64,000 nt of DNA, taken from Diphasiastrum complanatum. Lineage: Eukaryota; Streptophyta; Lycopodiopsida; Lycopodiales; Lycopodiaceae. Location of the stretch: the NCBI GenBank assembly GCA_029204225.1, contig CM055097.1, positions 27,001,039 through 27,065,038 on the forward strand. The letters are read 5' to 3'. Position 1 is the stretch's first letter, and every line of letters begins with the position of its first letter. Made by a program: the position numbers and the translations under genes. The notes beneath the pieces are model-generated. The model did not search any database and had not been told where the DNA came from. It worked only from the letters and a program-made list of their open reading frames with translations. Below are positions 34,626-45,880 of the stretch, one piece after another.

Positions 34626-36100
34626 TTAATTATCATCATCATTCTCTTCAAGATTCAGACGGATGGTATTGTCATGAAGGAATAATCTCCTTTCATATGG
34701 ATCCAAAAATTCTAAATTTTTTCTTTTGCTCATATCAACGTAAACCGAATAAAGGGCCATTGCAGATGATCTTTTTGTAGTCTCATTGGGAGTATAATCC
34801 AATATTTTAATAGCCAAATCCTTTTCACAAAAATTATTTTATATGTTCCTCTTGTGTACTTATGGCCTCCTAAACAAACAAATAATAATTTGATAACCAT
34901 AATGACCGTGGTTGAATATGGATTAAAAAATGAATGATATATACAATTCTCATTATTTTGAAAGTTTTTCAAATAATGAGATAGAGACACATCTTTTCTC
35001 TCGGCTGATACACCTCAGACGCCTCCATGTCTCATACCAAAGGCATCTATTTCAATAGCATCCTGTAAACGAGAAAAGAAAATAAATTCAGAATGATACA
35101 TAACACTGCAAACTCATACTTTAACACAGTGTTTAAAATAAGAAAACTGAACAATATCAATACCAGTATAATATCTATGTACCATATCATAGTATGCAAC
35201 GATGTTTGCTCTGCTAATGTCATGTCCTCCAATGCCTCTACATTTTCAGAAGGGGATATATCTAGGCCTTGGGGAATATTTTTTTGGAATTCCAAAAATT
35301 CCTCCTCTATAGGCAAAGAATTTTCATAGGCTTTAGATTTTTCAATCATGCTTAGATTTTCAAGTGCCATCTTTATCAGAATCTATCTCACTTTCAAAAT
35401 CATCATATGTGTAATCAACAATGTCAAAAAATTCTCATAAATTTTGAACAAAAAAAGAGAGGATTTCATCCTCTCTCAAATTCAAAACATCTTCATTATC
35501 ATTTAATGAAATAAAACTTTCATTATTTATAAAATATAAAGGAACATCGAGTAGAGTTAATTGATTAACAGGAGATGCAGATCGAAGAGAATCAGAGAGG
35601 ATTATAGAACGAGGGAGAGTTTTTTGATAATATGAAGCCATAGATGCTTCAGCTTCAACCCCTATATCAATATCTACGTCATCTACATCAACTAGAGTAG
35701 GTGCAGATGCTTCAATCAATGGAATAGTTGAAGATTCAACAGATTCATCATCTGGAATTTCAGTAGATATGTAAAAGAGAAAAGCCATTTCTTTGATTAG
35801 AAGGAGACACATTCTTTTGTGGATATCACAATATATATTTCTTTTGAAATGGTCATGCAGGTTAGAGTACTTTCTATTGTGTTTATGTTTAGATGATGGT
35901 TGGGAATGCACAAGGTCCTGAAAATGAATGAAACAAAAACTATCTATATCCAAAACAGGAGTACTAATAATATGAGAAAAATTATCAGATAAGAAATTAA
36001 ATTATAACGATTTTCATAAACTAGCTTATCGATATCGAAGGGAGCAAAAAAAAAATACTCGCAAAATACTCTAATTTCTCAGATGGAATGTCACTGGCAT
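34626..36100 (-). pseudogene. Unknown minus-strand acidic protein gene
   Basis: Three minus-strand frames run in order: 35953-35435, 35370-35047 and 34817-34626. They look like exons or frameshifted parts of one gene. The first contains a long acidic stretch (D-V-D-D-V-D-I-D-I-G-V and N-D-N-E-D-V-L-N-L-R-E-D-E); the sequence after its stop continues as D-Y-T-Y-D-D-F-E-S-E-I-D-S-D. The last ends D-Y-T-P-N-E-T-T-K-R, then Y-E-R-R-L-F-L-H-D-N and an acidic tail before a stop at 34626. I do not recognise the family. It diverges from copy B of the unknown element and may be part of the same element. Confidence 0.4.
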
Positions 36101-36221
36101 TCAAAAAATCCAAAATTTGTTATCTGAGGACATGGAGGAGCTAGCCATATTGAACCTGATATTGGTTCAACACGACAGAATGATATCGGTACAAGAATGA
36201 ACACATTAGAGAAAATACGGG

Positions 36222-36248
36222 CCCAAAGAGGGCCCTATAAGAAATGCC
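36222..36248. repeat. Single inverted-repeat-type end near copy B
   Basis: The sequence CCCTATAAGAAATGCC and preceding bases match the ends of the 310-bp unit at 28995-29304. It lies about 350 bp ahead of copy B and just beyond the acidic minus-strand gene, so it could end either one. Confidence 0.45.
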
Positions 36249-36594
36249 ATATAGGAGAGAGAAAAATAACTATAAAATAATTATAATATCATTTTCTAAC
36301 TTCTTTACGCATCTATCCGCACTACTTTCCATGTAAATGAATGCACCTTAGTTTAGTCACATCAAACTTCACTAGTGCTTAACCATAGTTAAAATACAAT
36401 TTTCAAAATGCTGAAATATTCTCTCCCAATAGTTGGGAACACTCAAAGACATTTCTGAAACAAAGCCCACGCCATCTCTATCTCCAAGGTCAGAAACAAG
36501 TGTTTAGCGCCATCTCTATCTCCAACAGAGTCGTTAGCGCCATCTCCAGCTTTGTTATTGTCATTGTGTTGTTTGTTACTATACTACTGTATTG

Positions 36595-38024
36595 ATGACA
36601 AAGCTTTATCATCTTTATATGGATCTGTCACCAGAATATGCTCTACTCAGGATAAAAAACTCAAAGCAACCCAAATTGTCAACTTCTGATATGGTCCGAT
36701 ACAGGGAGGAAAAGTTAAAGCATGTAGATTTATGGTCATCAAGAACATTGTATCCTATTGGTCCATGTTTATTGCAACATCCAGATTCTCATTCAGTGAG
36801 TCAGTTAATAATCTATATGTGTCATGGTAAAAATGGTCTTTTGGGTTACTGTGAGAATTTGATGCTCTATGGGAATGCACATTTAATGCAAAGAATACAT
36901 TATTTGGAAGAGGAATCAAGGAAAATATCAAAGGAGTGCGAAGAAAAATCTACAAAGTTGAAAGCTTGTTTGGATGAAAATGAGATGCTCAAGAAGGAGA
37001 TCCAAAGGTTGAAACCTTCATTATACAACTAGTAATAATGAGATAAAAACTGCATTTCAATCCATGCGTATATGTGCTCAACAGAAAGGTCCGAAGCAAC
37101 AAGAGGAAAAGACTAGTAAACAAGGATATATGTGATCTATCATCTAGAGGAGGTCATAGAAAAAGACAAATTCGTGCAGTCAAGTAAGTTATAGCTTATT
37201 TGGTATTGAATATTGCTTGAACTTTTTGATTCATTCATGATTACTAATTTGTTATTTATTCTTTTCAACTTTCTGTTGATTTGCTTATTATATACTACTG
37301 TGAATACTATGAGTGTCCTAATTTCTACTGACATTTTCATGAACATTATGTTTGCAATGCAGATCAGCATTGGTTGTTGAAGACCATTTGGTCGATGAGA
37401 TTTCAATTGGAAACTCACTAGGCTCTATCTTGACTTCTAAATCTATGAAATCAATGTTAAACAACAAGAAAATGAAAAAGATTAAGGCTTGAATTACTGA
37501 TTGCATTATGGATGAAGTTGGAAAAATATTAGACACTACATTGCTTCAGGGGACATGTGACTTTTCTAGCATCAGTAGGGAAGCATATGCAACAATGTTT
37601 AAGATGATAAAGGAGGCATTTGCACAGGTAAATATTAAAAAGTTTCCAATTCCATGACCATTTCATCTTTAAAAAAAAAAATGTTAAACCAAGGTATGCA
37701 GACAATAGCTAGTAATCCATCTCATATCAATGAAGTGTATTGCTCAAAAGGAGAAAGTCTAGCTTATAACAATTCCAACAATTTATTTATTGATATTAAT
37801 CAGTTACTAACATTCATCATAAATTTTTACGATACTACAAATGAGAATGTCAATAACAAGGTGATAGTTGTTCTCAAATTAGATGAGTCTAAAACTATAA
37901 AAGGACAAAAAATGGAAAGAGTCAGTCTCATGATCATGAATGGAGCACTTTCAAATTCAGAAGACTCAAAAGGCCTCAATTTCAGTGTTCAATCAAAAAA
38001 TGATATTTGGTGGTTGGCAGCTCA
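36595..38024 (+). pseudogene. Unknown transposase-like element gene, copy B (plus strand)
   Basis: Exon 1 is 36595-37183 and exon 2 37363-38024, joined at AA|GTAAGT and TGCAG|ATCAGC, exactly as in copy A. Start M-T-K-L-Y-H-L matches copy A M-T-T-L-Y-H-L. Then come W-S-S-R-T-L-Y-P, G-L-L-G-Y-C-E, a coiled coil, a frame break near 37030-37090, and N-K-R-K-R ahead of R-A-V-K. Exon 2 gives S-R-E-A-Y-A-T-M-F, Y-N-N-S-N-N-L-F-I-D, V-L-K-L-D-E-S, G-Q-K-M-E-R-V and I-W-W-L-A-A-H, followed by a GTATAA donor. A TGA lies near 37489 and the frame shifts again near 37655. Exon 3 is absent: LTR-like sequence begins at about 38110. Roughly half the residues match copy A in exon 2 by eye. Confidence 0.7.
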
Positions 38025-38109
38025 TGTATAACAGTTCCTTCGCATAATAAATAGGGATAATCATTTGAATAGGAATTTCATTTGGAAAATATGCAACAAA
38101 CAGTACATA

Positions 38110-38490
38110 ATGAAAGAAAGCAAGAAACTAATTTAATTCCACAACCACACATAGAGAATGGAAGTGCAAGATCATAAAAAGCATCACACAAGAAACCAAT
38201 ATGATCAAGGAGCTCAAGAATTGCCAATACTCATGGATGATCTTCTATTCAATATCAAGAGTCGAGACAATACATAAAAAGCTCTCTCACAAGAGAGGGG
38301 ACCTCTTAAATAAGCAAGAGGGCTGCCTATGTGGAGCCCAAGTGGCAATTCCACAATTTTACAAATTACATATGGAATTAACTTCTCCACTAGAGGTCAC
38401 CATCAGAAGGTGGCTCACTCTATTTTAATTAAGAGGGGTCTACTTGCATTTATTACAATTGCCTAAGAATACTAGCTCCTACATGGTCAT
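38110..38490 (-). repeat. LTR-like dispersed repeat, copy 2
   Basis: Reverse-orientation counterpart of 14925-15300. It directly follows the truncated copy B and lies on the 3' side of the minus-strand Gypsy relic, so it may be that element's LTR, although I could not match a second LTR. Confidence 0.65.
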
Positions 38491-39240
38491 TCCATCATTT
38501 GAAATTTATCACGAGACTCACACAATTTCTATCTATCATACTAGTTAGCCTTTCTCGGCTCTCATTCTTCATCCATCTCTTCTTCTAAGACCTCCTCGGT
38601 CTAAGGTGAGAGGTGCTCTTGAATAGCTTTGGCCTTGTATCTTGGGGATTCTTCAGAATTAGCCAACATCATCTCACTCCTAATGTGTTGCAGGATCCAC
38701 TACAACGCAATTTACAATGGTATTGCAATGCATGTTGAGAGGGGGAACGTTTTCTCTTTTGAGTTCCCGCTAGTGTTGTCTCTTGTAAAGTTTTCTTGGA
38801 AGTAGACTTGGTCTTATGGGTGATGTGTCCCAAGCTTTATCGACAATTTGCAATAGATCTCTCAGTTTAGGTCAGTGGTTTAACTGTTGCAAAGTGACGC
38901 CAGTCAGAAGATAGCCCAATATGGTTGATGTTTGTTTATTTCTGATGTAGTCATAGAGACAATTGGAAGCAAATTGGGCCCAATCATTCTTATTGTGCAG
39001 TCACGGGAGTCAGCCATCATGTGAAAATTGTCATTGGGCTATGTAGTATCTTGGACTTATATCGCTGTGTATACTTCAAGCAAACAAGCAACTTGTTGAT
39101 ATGAAACTTGAGGCAGAGGAACAGGCAAACTCAGTGAAATTTGAAGTCTGATTGGTTCGACGAAAAACAGACAGACTCGGTAAAATTTGAAGTAAACAGT
39201 CAGGCTCAGTGAAAAACTGTAGATGGCTTCATAAAAAATC
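38491..39240. other. Unassigned, possibly Gypsy LTR/UTR sequence
   Basis: No gene seen. Phrases such as 'ctcggtaaaatttgaagt' recur near 39130-39220 and lead into the 51-bp repeats. Confidence 0.35.
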
Positions 39241-39246
39241 TGAATG

Positions 39247-39400
39247 GAGATGGCTCATTAAAAATGGATGCAGATGGCATCGACGAAAATCCGAGTGGAG
39301 ATGGCTCGTTGAAAATGGATGTAAATGGCGTAGGCAAAAATTTGAGTGGAGATGGCTCGGCGAAAATGGATGCAGATGGCATCGCTGAAAATGGAATGCA
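39247..39400. repeat. 51-bp minisatellite, three units
   Basis: Units begin GAGATGGCTC at 39247, 39298 and 39349. Because 51 is a multiple of three, the minus strand stays open and yields a repetitive ORF that I do not regard as a gene. Confidence 0.85.
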
Positions 39401-39949
39401 GACGATAAATGTGCAAGAAGATGGATGTGTCTAGAAAAGCCAAAAGGGCAAGATGACAGTCATATGAAGCTTGGCGTTTGGTATGCACTGATTTCTTTGT
39501 ATAGCCGTTGGTGAGAAAAACTCGTATATTGAAAGCAATCTTCTGATGATATGAGAACAAGAAAGATGTGTTCTTTTTTATAGTGAAGTAGTAGCGAGCG
39601 CACCAACAAAAGAGATGTGTGGTGTTTGGCATGCTCCAGTTGCACTACCCCTCATTGGTGTTGCGGTTTCTAGCTCTAACGATGTTGTGAATGTGGCAAA
39701 TTTTGGCATCGTAGGGTTTGTTAACTTGGATGATGACGACGCTCTCTATCCGTGGTGAATATGTGCAGATGGTCTTCAAGTATGTGAAGAGCGAGCATGA
39801 GTTGTCTAATGGATGAAAGATTGCCAACAGGGAACACACATGCACGAAATCGCCAGATTTTGTCGCTAGAAACATGAAAGAAATTTGCACTTTGCTGAGG
39901 TGCAAATATGTCCAATCTTGGCTACTTTATAGCCGAGGAAGCCCTAAAA
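39401..39949. other. Unassigned, no gene
   Basis: Only short overlapping minus-strand frames without motifs. Probably the 3' untranslated or LTR part of the minus-strand Gypsy relic. Confidence 0.35.
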
Positions 39950-40491
39950 AGTGTTTGGGAAAATAGGTGGTGACGACCAGTACTTGCATAATCAGCTACC
40001 ATTGATGGGAGTAGTAAAAGGTGTCCCATCCAATGTTTCCAAAAGTCGTTGCCTCTTGCGTAGAATGTATGTGATGCGGTAAGGGCCTTCACTAATACTC
40101 TTGAATTTGTCTTTGATCGTCTTGGTCTTATACATGAGGACCAAATCTCTTTGTTAAAAATCTTTCTTGTGAAGACGACGATCGTGTCAAGCTTTGTGTT
40201 GTGTTTTTTTTACAAGAAGGGCATGGACTTCTAACAAGCATGTTTTACACAACTTGTGTAGCACTTCATGTCGAAGGTGGAGTGATCTTGTATCATCCAA
40301 GCGTGAACTGTAGCGATGCAAAGTAATGGTACATGAAATTCCATAGACATTACTACATATTGGTCATACACCAGTTGGAATGGTGTTTATTTGACGTTGT
40401 CTTTATATGCAATTATCAAAGCCCACAGGGGAACATGTAGCTTGTGCTCCCAATCTAATCTACTTACTTGCACTATTTTTGCCAAAATGTC

Positions 40492-40710
40492 TCACAAAAT
40501 CTTATTAGAGGATTCAGCTTGGCCATTGCCTCTGGGATAATAAGACGTGCTGAACTGATGGATCACAAAGAACTCTTCTAATAAGACCTTGATGGTTTTG
40601 TTAACAAAATGGATTCCTCGATCACTAACTATCTCAACTGGGCATCTAAAGCAAAAAATGATATTCGCATAAAGGAACTTAGTGTTGGACCTAACATTTG
40701 CTATGCGCAC
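40492..40710 (-). pseudogene. Gypsy integrase core fragment
   Basis: A 72-codon frame with the second catalytic Asp in S-D-R-G, followed by P-R-G-N-G-Q-A-E-S-S-N-K where the catalytic Glu is kept. It sits centrally in the minus-strand Gypsy relic. Confidence 0.85.
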
Positions 40711-41491
40711 TGCTTTGTCTTCAATCCACTTTGTAAGATAATCTATAGCTATGCTAATTTATCGGACTTGGGTACTATGAGCAGCGGGGTAAATAGGGAC
40801 AATGTATTTAAGTCCCTCATTTCTCATATGGTGGTTAAGCCAATACAAAATGTAATAGCTAAAAATTCATCTTCGTTGGTCTTCGTGGCCTTTGACATAC
40901 CTCATCATTGGATGTAAGCTTTAATATCATTATGCATTGTTGGACACTAGTAGCCAAATTTTTAAGATTTTGCGTACTGTTACGTCCATGCAAAGTGTCC
41001 TCCTCCCATTACTTCATGTAAGAGAGACATTATTTGACTTGTCTCATGAGGCATGATACATCTTCAAATGATATTATCTACCCATCATCGATATAATTGC
41101 TCAACAATCAGATGATAAGATCGAGCTTTAAATACAAGCTTCTACCGATCAAGTTGGTCATGCATCAAACACTCAACTACGTCCATGACTCAATCTCGTG
41201 CGACATCCACATAAATTAAAATAGCATCTAGTAACTCATCATCAGGTTAAGAATCCTTCTACTTCGCTTTGATTCATGACCAATGATCTACCATATAATG
41301 TTGTTTGCCCTTGTGTACCACTATATGAAATCGAACTCTAGCATCAAGAGTAACCATCTAGTGATTCTCGCTCTATTGCAAGTTTTGTTAACTAGGTATA
41401 GCAAAGGTTGATGATCAATGTAGAATACAAAGTGAGTTGTCATAAGATAATGACAAGGCTTATTGTTCAGTCATAAAATAGTTAATTTCAA

Positions 41492-41849
41492 CATCATTAA
41501 GTTGTCAACTGGTGAATCAGATAGAAGAATCTTTCTTGTACTCGTCTGCTGGCTAGGCCAGAACTACTCCTATAGCATACTTTGATGCGTCAATATATGC
41601 ACATGAAACTCAATTGTGATTGGGAAATTATAAAATAAGTGTAGATATTAGTGCATCCTTCTAATCTCATCATCATTAAGTTGTCGACGACGAATCAGAT
41701 AGAAAAGTATTTCTTGTACTCGCTTGTCTGGATCAAAACTGCTCCTATAGCATACTTCGATGCATCGGTATGCACATGAAACTCAATTGTCCAATTGGGA
41801 GGTTGTAAGATTGGTGCAGATATGAGTGCATCATTTAGCTTTTAGAAAG
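41492..41849 (-). repeat. 179-bp tandem duplication within Gypsy RNase H
   Basis: CATCATTAAG begins both units (41492 and 41671). Each encodes a D-A-S-K-Y-A-I-G motif on the minus strand, so the RNase H start is present twice with about 15-20% divergence. Confidence 0.8.
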
Positions 41850-42079
41850 CTTGCAAGGCTTCCTCCGTCCAATGTAGATCAATTGTTAGCTTGTAGATAG
41901 GACATGCCAGATCCTCGAAAAAAAGGATTGAAAATCCGATATTAGTTGGCATGTCCCATGAATACATAAATTTCATGAATCATTCCAAGAATTGGAGGAT
42001 CCATAATCCTTGTGGCCAAGAAGAGTAGGCAATTTAATGTGTTGTCTATCCTTGCAATCAATGCATTTCTTACACCTAA

Positions 42080-42500
42080 TTAAGTGTAAACTATTACCAT
42101 ATTGACACCTAACAGCTTGCATGCTGAAATTGCACCTAACTCCTACCTACTTTGTCCAAATGTCAAATTCTCAACTATGAACCTACAAAACTACATGCAT
42201 GTGTCCAATAGTATTTGCATGTCTTGCATATAACTTCCCTAGATGACTTGGACATGTGTAGAACATGTATACTGATTTGCATGTTGCATGCAGTGATTGC
42301 ATGTTGCATGCATGCACACTAACTGATTTTGCATGTCATCTAGTTTTATGCATGTCATCAAATCTAGATCTACCTAACTCAAACTCGCCCAAATCTACAA
42401 GGTCATGTGCTCAATTCACATACCTTTGATATATACAATGGAACAAAGTGAAATATGACCATCTAGACATTGTGCATGTCATGTAGCTCAAGTTTGTACA
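42080..42500. repeat. GCATG-rich stretch with RY-type motifs
   Basis: GCATGTC, TTGCATG and CATGCATG motifs recur irregularly (for example about 42115, 42196, 42220, 42280-42310 and 42330-42355), resembling the 52-bp minisatellite at 18916-19410. No coding region. Confidence 0.55.
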
Positions 42501-42940
42501 TACTAGAGAATTATATTTACAAAACAAAGATTTTCCTCATCAACCCCTATAAACAAGTTGGATAGCTTTTTATTCTTCACACTCCTCCTAAAAAGTTATC
42601 AACTTAGGCTTGATCACTTGAACTTGAAAATCCTCCAAGGTTGGTCGAATTGTTGATGAAGAAACTTTTTGTGTGTGGATTCGTTGCTTTGGATTTGAAT
42701 TGAAGATGATCAAAGAATCCATCATAGCAGCACCCTTACCATAACCATGATAAGATCTCTTTGACAGAAATCTTTTCCAAATGCCTTTGAAAAATATTCC
42801 ACCAAATTGCTACTATGCCAATGTGCCTCCTCCATGCCTGATGTCAATCCTGGGTTTGCAAAGTCCACATGCATGAAGTTGGCTGCACCAAAATCTGAAA
42901 AATACGAGGCCTTCAAGCCTCATAATGATCACAAAGATCA
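42501..42940. other. Unassigned, no gene recognised
   Basis: Short frames on both strands at 42722-42989 lack recognisable motifs. Confidence 0.35.
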
Positions 42941-43040
42941 TTCTCACATCCGTGCCTTGCTAGATGGGGATAGCCATAGCGTAGACTAGTTGGGAGACTA
43001 CCATAGTCATGCTAGATGGAGCCATAGCCGACGGAAGATG
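42941..43040. repeat. 100-bp direct repeat, copy 1
   Basis: It matches 48535-48634 at more than 90% identity, from TTCTCACATCC through GTAGACTAGTTGGGAGACT to GGAGCCATAGCC. Confidence 0.85.
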
Positions 43041-43950
43041 CTGGATAGCCAACATTGGCGCCGTTGCCGATTTCTTGCTAAAACGATTCTTGTTTCTAAC
43101 TCTTTTGCTATTTCGTGCTTGTTTTAGCTTAAGATCCATCACTCATTGCTCAAGTCAAGTGTTTTTTTGTTTTTGGTTTTCTTTTTTGTCTCCTTTTTTG
43201 CAGCAAAGCTTCAAAATATGTCCCCATTGCACAGGTCACCTTCTTGTTGTCCACGAACCTTCTTGCAAAGCATATCCAGCATGGAGTTCCACGCCATTCT
43301 TCCCACAGATTTCTTCCTTGAATCACGTTTTTATGCCGTTCAGTTGCTTGACGCTACAAGTCTTTGGTCCGATCGTGCAGACAAGCTTTGTTCTACGAGT
43401 GCTGCAAAAGCCCTTTTTCTTCAGTTCTGCCTCTGTCACACTATCGACCTCAATCCCTGGTAGCAGCGCACTTCCATTCTATGAGCCATAGATCTTATTA
43501 TTCTGCTCAGGTGCTACCGTTGAGAAACGCGAACTACCGTTGCTTGCAAAGCCTGTAGCTGCATCGTTTCTTAATCCTACATTACTTTCAAGCTCTTCAA
43601 TGAAGCTAGCATGTGCCACGTCCAAAAACCCCAGCCTCAGCAAGCTACCAACAGCCGCGTTTTAAGCAATCATTCAAACTACCATCAGCCGCATTTTTAG
43701 CAGGGGAGCACCAACGGCCCTCAACTTTTGTTGCCCTCACGGTTTCAGTAGGGGGTGCATCATTTGGTGCCCTAGCGTGTTTTTCCAACCGTTTTCAGGT
43801 GTTTTGGGGCTGATCTGATCTGATCTGAGGAGCCTACTACGTTCATCATCATCCACAGCCTGCACACCCTTTCAGCGCTGGAGCTCCACGGCCCTTTTCC
43901 AGCTGCCATCAACTGCATTTTCATCGGAAGAGAAGATTTCCTTCTGGCCT
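43041..43950. other. Unassigned region with F/L/S-rich open frames
   Basis: Plus-strand frames at 43009-43491 and 43146-43463 overlap in different frames and are rich in F, L and S, which is typical of T/C-rich non-coding DNA. I recognise no domain. 'ctgatctgatctgatctgag' at 43812 is a short simple repeat. Confidence 0.35.
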
Positions 43951-43952
43951 GT

Positions 43953-44250
43953 ACGAGTCATTTTAGCCTGTGTGGGTACTGATCTTCTTATGCGAGTCAT
44001 TTTATCCTGTGCGGGTACTGAGCTTCTTATGTGAGTCATTTTTGCCTGTGCGGGTACCGAGCTTCTTATGCGAGTCATTTTTCGCACTATACACGCTTGT
44101 GCGAGTAGTATGTTCCTTTGCGCAAGTCATTTCTAATTCTTTTGAAAACCTTTCAAACTTGTGCGAGTCATTTCCAAGTTTGTGCGAGTTATTTTGTTCC
44201 CCTGTGCGAGTCATTTTCTACTTCTTTTGGGAACCGTTCAACCTTGTGCG
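43953..44250. repeat. 39-bp minisatellite followed by scattered GTGCGAGTCATTT motifs
   Basis: Units begin [A/G]CGAGTCATTTT at 43953, 43992, 44031 (as GTGAGTC) and 44070. Each carries CCTGTGCGGGTAC and GCTTCTTATG. The GTGCGAGTCATTT half continues irregularly to about 44246. The 39-bp length keeps frames open on both strands, so the ORFs here are by-products. Confidence 0.85.
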
Positions 44251-45880
44251 AGTTCATCAACCTTCCAAAAAATCGATGTGTGGTAAGCTGAACTACCTGA
44301 GACCAAACGGTACGACATTTATAAAAAAAAAAAAAGACAAAATCCTAAATTCGTCCAAACTAGTGACATAAGCTACTCGCCCACCACATTTTGGGTCTCT
44401 CCAGATCAAACTTGATAACTTTTATCAGCGGGCGAGTACGTTTTTCACACAAATTCTCGACATAGAGAGCGCTTGTTTTGTAACAAGTTTGTCTGAGACA
44501 ACTGCTTTTCTTGTAAGGAGTTCAATGGCATGTTAAGAGCGTTTAGATGGCAAGGAGCAAATGGCCTGTCATAATCTCAAACTAACAAACGTTGAGTTTT
44601 TTAAGTGCAAGTTTTGTATGCTGAGTTACTACTGACTGGTGGGGATCAATCCATTGCCTTCAAATCTCGAGACTGCCGATGAAGAGGCCTGTCCAGCTAC
44701 TGCCACCCTCAAGTGGTAATATGAGAACGGGAGACTCTAGTGAGGCAAATGACAGTGACGTGTCAACAATGCCAAACATGTCAAACCAGGATTAAATTTC
44801 ATTGGAATAACTCGAAACTATTATGAGACTCTATGTTATCACCAATGGTAAGATACAGAGCGAAAATGGCTATTTTTGCATATTTCATCATGGTACGTAT
44901 TCGCATAGAGGTAAAACATCTCTAAACGATTCCCAGTGAAAACTTTAACACGTGCGAATACTCTACTTACATATCTTGACCAAGAATTCGAAAAAGGCCC
45001 CCTTAAAATGATCAAAATTGGCCTGTGCAAATAGGTTGGAGGTACTTTTGGCCCTAAGGACCAGAGGCTCTAGAAATATCAGGAAAGTCCAAAGAAGGTG
45101 AGAGAAACATAGCAACCTCCTCCAGATTATCTAGCGGTACAAATTCTTGATCTTTCCTCAAATAGTACTCACACAGTACTGGCACGTTACTCGTACAGTC
45201 TACCTTTGGCAAGGTTGGCCTTTGTGCGAACCTCTTTATTTGTGTGCGAATTCTCTAGAGCTAAAACTAGCAGAGTCATACCCCAGTACCTCTCAAAAGA
45301 TCAAAAGTTGGAAACTTAGCATCATCAATTCAAACATGAAAATGAGATCTGTTACCGCCAAAACTGAACCAGTGTCAAGTTGATCCATTTGCACCTTACT
45401 AAAATTAGTAGTATTAGATGTGTCTAGGCTCGTCTAGTCTTACTGATTCTTTTTTCATCCACGGATACATAGTTGCTTCTGATTCAAATACAGTTACATC
45501 CTATCTAGCAACCACGTAAGGTCTATCTCAAACGCCATTCATAGATAAGACCGAGAATGTACCACCTCAGATCTGTGTCTTCATTACGTCTCTATGACCA
45601 AGCAATTGATATCATACCCTGGAGCCAAGTTTTGAGTTATCGCCTGATGAATCATGAGTTTTGTGTCTAGATGATAACCCGTATGTTTTATCTGAGTGAA
45701 AGTAATCTACGACATAATTGTCTTATTACATGCTACGTAAATGTTTTATGTTATCACTTGTTCTTCTTTTGTAACACTGTAGCTTTGGCCTTGTGCCAAG
45801 TTCGATACTAGATTGCAAGAGTTTGGTTTAAGAGTGACATGCAATTTCTTCTATAGAGTTATCTGCTACAATTTTCATTT
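44251..45880. other. Unassigned 1.6 kb
   Basis: No gene recognised. The sequence keeps motifs such as 'gtgcgaat' and 'acgtattcgc' near 44895-45255, related to those at 55440-55460, which suggests LTR or UTR sequence of one retrotransposon family. Confidence 0.35.

Larger units (their letters stand above)
39950..42060 (-). mobile_element. Ty3/Gypsy pol relic, minus strand
   Basis: Reading the minus strand from 42060 downward gives RT end, RNase H, integrase core and integrase C-terminus in the usual Gypsy order. RNase H: H-T-D-A-S-K-Y-A-I-G-A-V-L near 41780. Integrase core: V-E-I-V-S-D-R-G-I-H-F-V-N and Y-Y-P-R-G-N-G-Q-A-E near 40640-40510. C-terminal GPY region: K-D-K-F-K-S-I-S-E-G-P-Y-R-I near 40095, then L-D-G-T-P-F. 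Stops and frame changes are frequent. The order RNase H then integrase separates it from Copia. Confidence 0.85.

Noticed and set aside
39258-39915. Minus-strand ORFs near the Gypsy relic
   Set aside because: Driven by the 51-bp repeat and short open stretches; no gag or pol motif.
43970-44371. 133-codon ORF with repeated L-C-E-S-F units
   Set aside because: It follows the 39-bp minisatellite; the opposite strand is open too, and no domain is present.
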